A stretch of 64,000 nucleotides of DNA, taken from NCBI GenBank assembly GCA_965261695.1, contig OZ253474.1, forward strand, positions 3,782,001 to 3,846,000, given 5' to 3'. The notes beneath the pieces are model-generated. The model saw only the letters and a program-made list of their open reading frames with translations. It was not told the origin of the DNA and ran no database searches. Below are positions 60,795 to 64,000 of the stretch, in pieces. How positions within the stretch are numbered: the stretch's first letter is position 1; every line of letters starts with the position of its first letter. Source of the DNA: Bin5 sp965261695 (GTDB lineage Bacteria; Chloroflexota; Anaerolineae; Caldilineales; Caldilineaceae). Made by a program: the position numbers and the translations under genes.

Positions 60795-61589
60795 ATGGAG
60801 CACGAGCAGTTCTTCAGCGGCGCAGCTGCGCAACTACGCCCCCGCAAGTTGGTGCAGGGGCTGATCTTCGACTTTGACAACACGCTTGCCCGCCTCACCA
60901 GTCCGCATGACGAGCTGATGAGCACGGGCGCGCAGACGGCATTGGCCTATATGCACGCCACCGGCATGACCGACCTGCCCGACGAATTTGCCGAGCATTT
61001 GGTCGAAGCGCGTCGTTTTGCCGAGGAGAAATCGGACGATGAGGCGGAGGAACACACTGCCGACGACACGCTCAGCTTTCTGTTGCAGTTTTTCGACTAC
61101 CCGGCCTCACGCATGGACGAGGACGTTTTGCGGCAGGCCGTCGATCTGTTCTACGCGCCGGAGATGACCGCATGGGAGCCGATGCCCGGCGCGATCGACC
61201 TGCTGCAACGGCTGCGGGCGGAGGGCTACCAGCTGGCGATCATCGCCAACTATCCCAGCGACCGCATCTTCCAGCGCATCATCGACTATACGGGCGTGCG
61301 CCCCTACCTGGATGTCTGCTTGAGCAGCGCGGCGGTGGAGTGGCGCAAACCGGAGAAGGAGATTTACGACGCCGTGCTGAAGCGTTGGGACGTCGAACCG
61401 TATGAGCTGGTCTGTGTGGGCGACAGCCTCAAGCACGATGTCGCCGGCGGACTGGCGATCGGCGCGCTCACGGTCCACTGCCGCATGATCGCGCTGGCGG
61501 AGGACCAGCGCCTGGAGGACAGTTTCAAGCCTGATGCCGTCGTCGGGGCGTTGTCCGAACTACCCGCCCTGATTGAGGCGTGGAGCTGA
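60795..61589 (+). CDS. HAD-superfamily hydrolase
   Basis: A 264-residue haloacid-dehalogenase-fold phosphatase. The nucleophile region is LIFDFDNTLARLTSP, motif II around LAIIANYPSDRIFQ, motif III lysine in VEWRKPEKEIYDAVLK, and motif IV in VCVGDSLKHDVAGGLAIGA. The motif I aspartates (DFDNT) are intact. The NUDIX gene starts within its last codons, so they are coupled. Cap domain in residues 30-110. Confidence 0.9.
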   Translation: MEHEQFFSGAAAQLRPRKLVQGLIFDFDNTLARLTSPHDELMSTGAQTALAYMHATGMTDLPDEFAEHLVEARRFAEEKSDDEAEEHTADDTLSFLLQFFDYPASRMDEDVLRQAVDLFYAPEMTAWEPMPGAIDLLQRLRAEGYQLAIIANYPSDRIFQRIIDYTGVRPYLDVCLSSAAVEWRKPEKEIYDAVLKRWDVEPYELVCVGDSLKHDVAGGLAIGALTVHCRMIALAEDQRLEDSFKPDAVVGALSELPALIEAWS

Positions 61590-61591
61590 GT

Positions 61592-62110
61592 GTGAGCGGT
61601 GAAGAGAGCGCCGTGGAGGCCACCTTCCCGGTGACGATCAGCCGTGAGTACCCGCCGGCGCCGCTGGTGGCTGTGGCTGCGGTCGTGCTCGACGACGCCG
61701 GGCGCGTGCTGATGGTGGAACGGGGCCGGCCGCCGTCGCAAGGGATGTGGGCGTTGCCGGGCGGCCTGCTGGACATGGGCGAGGCGGTGCGCGACGGGGT
61801 CGTGCGCGAAGTGCGCGAGGAGACCGGCGCCGAGATTGAGGTGGTCGAACTGGTCGACCTGTTCGAGCCGATTCACCGTGACGCAGACGGGCGCATTCGC
61901 TATCATTTTGTGGTGATCGATTTTTGGGCGCACTTTCGCGGCGGCACGGTGGCGCCGGATGATGACGCCGAGCAGGCGGCCTGGGTATCGCTGGCAAGGT
62001 TGGAGGAGCTGCCGATGGAAGAGGCCACGCGCCGCGTTGTGCGCAAGGGCCATGCGCTCTGGCAGAAGAAAGAGGCGGGAAACCGAGCCGCGCACCCGCC
62101 CGCCGTCTGA
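61592..62110 (+). CDS. NUDIX hydrolase
   Basis: Pyrophosphohydrolase with the NUDIX box GGLLDMGEAVRDGVVREVRE followed by ETGAEIEV, matching G-x5-E-x7-REuxEExGu with Glu metal ligands. N-terminal PLVAVAAVVLDDAGRVLMVERG is typical of ADP-ribose or nucleotide sanitising enzymes. GTG 61592 is used; a GTG at 61580 overlapping the HAD stop is possible. Cotranscribed with the HAD gene. Confidence 0.9.
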   Translation: MSGEESAVEATFPVTISREYPPAPLVAVAAVVLDDAGRVLMVERGRPPSQGMWALPGGLLDMGEAVRDGVVREVREETGAEIEVVELVDLFEPIHRDADGRIRYHFVVIDFWAHFRGGTVAPDDDAEQAAWVSLARLEELPMEEATRRVVRKGHALWQKKEAGNRAAHPPAV

Positions 62111-62154
62111 CTCTTCTGGTTTAACCCCCTGGACGACATCTTCGTTCGTGCCGG

Positions 62155-64000
62155 CTAGCACCTCGCCTCGCCGCTGGCTTCAAGCCCTGAGAACAGCTCC
62201 AGCGCCTCCTGCAAATGGTCGAACCCGCCGACAAGTGTCAAGTGATCGCCGCGCTCAAGCTGCGTATTGCCGCGCGGCACAATGAATTCGCCCTCTCGGC
62301 GGATGGAGAGGATCAGCACGTCGCCCGGCAGGTGGACTTCGCGCAGGGCCTTGTGATGGAAGCTGGACGCATGGACCCAGACTTCGGTAACCTCCTTGTT
62401 GTCGTCGGTGCGGGTCAGCAACTCGTAGATGTCAGGGTTGCGCGCCAGCAGACTCAATAGGGCGGCCTGGTCGGGCGAAGGGTTGAAGACGGTTACGTTG
62501 AGGTTCTCAAACTCGGCCAGCCGATTGGTATCCCTCACCAAGGTTACGATGTGGCTGATGCCATACCGTGTGCGCGCCACGTGGCAGATGTGCCGGTTCA
62601 GGTCGGTGTCGGCGAAGGTGACGACCACGGCGTGGGTCTGGTCGAGGCACTGGCCAAGATCGTCGTTCTCGTCGTCGATTCCGGCCTGCAAAACGTCGAT
62701 CCGCTCTGAAGTGCGCTGTCTCGCCCGTGCGATCTGATTGGGATCGGCATCAACGATCACGACATGCTCGTGGTGGCCGGCCAGCTGTTCAGCCACTTGG
62801 ATTCCCAGGCGGTCGGCGCCGAAGACAACGATGGGATGGGGTGTCGTCTCGGCTGAGCGGGGGACGATGCGGTTGAAAATCAGCGGGGCGACGGTCACGG
62901 TAACGATCGCGACCAGAATGATTATCGTGTTGATGGACTCGCTGATGATCCCCAGATTCAGGCCGATGGCAGAGGCGGCGATGATGAGAGAGAGCCGCGA
63001 GGAAAGTAGAAAGCCGGCTGAAAGGGTTTCTCGCCAGGTGAACTGGAGCCTGAACAGGAGGGCCGGCAGCAGCTTGACGAGGAAGGCCGCCAGCACCAGA
63101 AACGGCAGCAGCAGCAGGGCAGCGGGCGACCCAAGCAGGACGCCCAGGTTGAAGTTGGCGCCGACCATGATGAAGAAAATGGGGATGAAGAAGCCGAAGC
63201 CGACCGCCTCCAACTGGTGGGTCGCCTCCATGTCCTCGCGTGTGGAGATAAGCGAGAGCATGGCGCCGGCGACGAAGGCGCCGAGGATTATTTCGGCGCC
63301 CAATGTTTCGGCCAGAACGACGAAGAGCAGCATGATGGTGAACGCGCCGCGAATCTTGATGCGGGCGGTGGCGTGGCTCAGATCGTCCAGCCGGCGGCGC
63401 ACGGCCTGCACGCGATCCATGATTCCCAGGCGGTAGAGCAGGAAGAAGACGACGAACAACACGCTGATCAGCAGGATTTCAAATGTCAGCCCGTGTGAGA
63501 CCGTGGCGACAACAATGGTGATCAGGAGCATGGTGGTAAAGTCGGCGATGAGGGCGGCGATCAGGATGGACTGGCCGAACCGTCCTCGGGTCAGTTCCTG
63601 CTCTTTGAGGACGGGCATCACGACGCCGAGCGAGGTGGTGGACATGATCAGCGCCATCATCCAGGGGCTGTGCATCAGGCCAAGGCGCAGGAGCGTGAAG
63701 CCGACAATGGTGGAGAGGGCCAGCGTCAGCAGGAAGCTCAAAAGGCTGAGCGGGACCGGTCCGAGCGTGCGGAGACGGTGTTTGCCGGCGGCGGACAGGC
63801 TGGTGCGCGCGCCGCGGCCGGGCACGCTATGGGCGCGTTCCATGTTCAGGTTGGCGAAATCGATCTCCATACCCGCCAGGAACATCAGAAATACAAAACC
63901 GAACTCGGCCAAGAGTGTCAGCAGCGCGTCTTCATTGGTCACCCAGCCGAACACGCTGCGGCCGACGACGATCCCCGCCAGGATTTCGCCGACGACGATC
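62155..64000 (-). CDS. CPA2 cation:proton antiporter with TrkA-N domain (5' end outside window)
   Basis: KefB/RosB-type membrane antiporter. The frame is open to the right edge; beyond VFGWVTNEDAL the minus strand continues IVVGEILAGIVVGRS, so the start is outside the window. Features: LLAEFGFVFLMFLAGMEIDF, several membrane segments (LLSFLLTLALSTIVGFTLLR; LGVVMPVLKEQ), then VVFGADRLGIQVAEQLAG as the nucleotide-binding TrkA-N domain, and a TrkA-C-like end (FIVPRGNTQLERGDHLTLVG). The first membrane helices are lost at the edge. Probably exports K+ or Na+ in exchange for H+. Confidence 0.9.
   Translation of the reverse strand, partial: IVVGEILAGIVVGRSVFGWVTNEDALLTLLAEFGFVFLMFLAGMEIDFANLNMERAHSVPGRGARTSLSAAGKHRLRTLGPVPLSLLSFLLTLALSTIVGFTLLRLGLMHSPWMMALIMSTTSLGVVMPVLKEQELTRGRFGQSILIAALIADFTTMLLITIVVATVSHGLTFEILLISVLFVVFFLLYRLGIMDRVQAVRRRLDDLSHATARIKIRGAFTIMLLFVVLAETLGAEIILGAFVAGAMLSLISTREDMEATHQLEAVGFGFFIPIFFIMVGANFNLGVLLGSPAALLLLPFLVLAAFLVKLLPALLFRLQFTWRETLSAGFLLSSRLSLIIAASAIGLNLGIISESINTIIILVAIVTVTVAPLIFNRIVPRSAETTPHPIVVFGADRLGIQVAEQLAGHHEHVVIVDADPNQIARARQRTSERIDVLQAGIDDENDDLGQCLDQTHAVVVTFADTDLNRHICHVARTRYGISHIVTLVRDTNRLAEFENLNVTVFNPSPDQAALLSLLARNPDIYELLTRTDDNKEVTEVWVHASSFHHKALREVHLPGDVLILSIRREGEFIVPRGNTQLERGDHLTLVGGFDHLQEALELFSGLEASGEARC

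Noticed and set aside
1..64000. tRNA or rRNA genes
   Set aside because: I looked in the larger intergenic gaps and saw no cloverleaf-like conserved GTTCGA arms or rRNA signatures. A covariance-model search would be needed to be sure.

Overview
The window is a GC-rich (roughly 60% by eye) bacterial chromosome fragment, most like a member of the Chloroflexota (Caldilineales/Anaerolineae type). Pointers are an F420:NADPH oxidoreductase gene, an MrfA-like helicase, a separate protein resembling an XPB N-terminal domain, nickel superoxide dismutase with its own protease, dipeptide ABC genes without an outer-membrane partner, and many phytanoyl-dioxygenase/Gfo-Idh genes next to dense toxin-antitoxin loci. 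That mix is also typical of sponge-associated or environmental Chloroflexota MAGs. The assignment is inference; there is no rRNA, and I recognised no tRNA.

Layout. 1-9.6 kb: helicase running off the left edge, F420 reductase, amidohydrolase, nucleotide-sugar epimerase, a C-terminally truncated glycosyltransferase, and a LysM/VCBS-like secreted protein. 9.8-21.9 kb: a degenerate TrmA/RumA-like methyltransferase, a frameshifted GNAT gene, the sodN-sodX pair, a peptide ABC operon (binding protein, two permeases), XPB-like protein, DUF1232 protein, M20 peptidase, ribokinase-like kinase. 21.9-23.1 kb: repeat-rich gene-poor stretch holding a decayed terminase module. 23.1-33.3 kb: adenine deaminase, two aminotransferases, a DUF433/DUF5615 pair, a TauE-like exporter, and a beta-oxidation pair (fadN-like and thiolase) split by a dead RelBE-type locus. 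33.4-41.5 kb: a catabolic cluster of Gfo/Idh oxidoreductases, phytanoyl-CoA dioxygenases and an esterase, with two acetyltransferases and an MNT/HEPN pair. 41.9-44.7 kb: an apparently intact terS-terL terminase module with no other phage genes. 44.7-56.9 kb: a defence/addiction island with DUF4411-ImmA, HicAB, a possible HEPN protein, terminase/transposase/restriction relics, HigBA with an ImmA-fused antitoxin, and an operon of FitA-VapC, a methyltransferase-nuclease, a zinc ribbon and a PD-(D/E)XK nuclease. 57-64 kb: a sugar permease relic, an MFS transporter, a tandem MITE-like repeat, an MBL hydrolase, HAD and NUDIX hydrolases, and a CPA2 antiporter running off the right edge.

The most unusual signal is a module present twice in opposite orientations (22.1-22.9 kb and 44.7-41.9 kb). 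Each copy holds 114-bp repeats, an A8 tract, 10-bp-phased repeats with core GACNAAA, a terS start, and an 88-bp 3' element. The second copy still carries terL with all catalytic motifs. The phased repeats directly ahead of terS are a candidate terminase recognition (pac-like) site. A third 88-bp element (57.0 kb) and a separate terL relic (48.35 kb) show that this family has spread and decayed locally.
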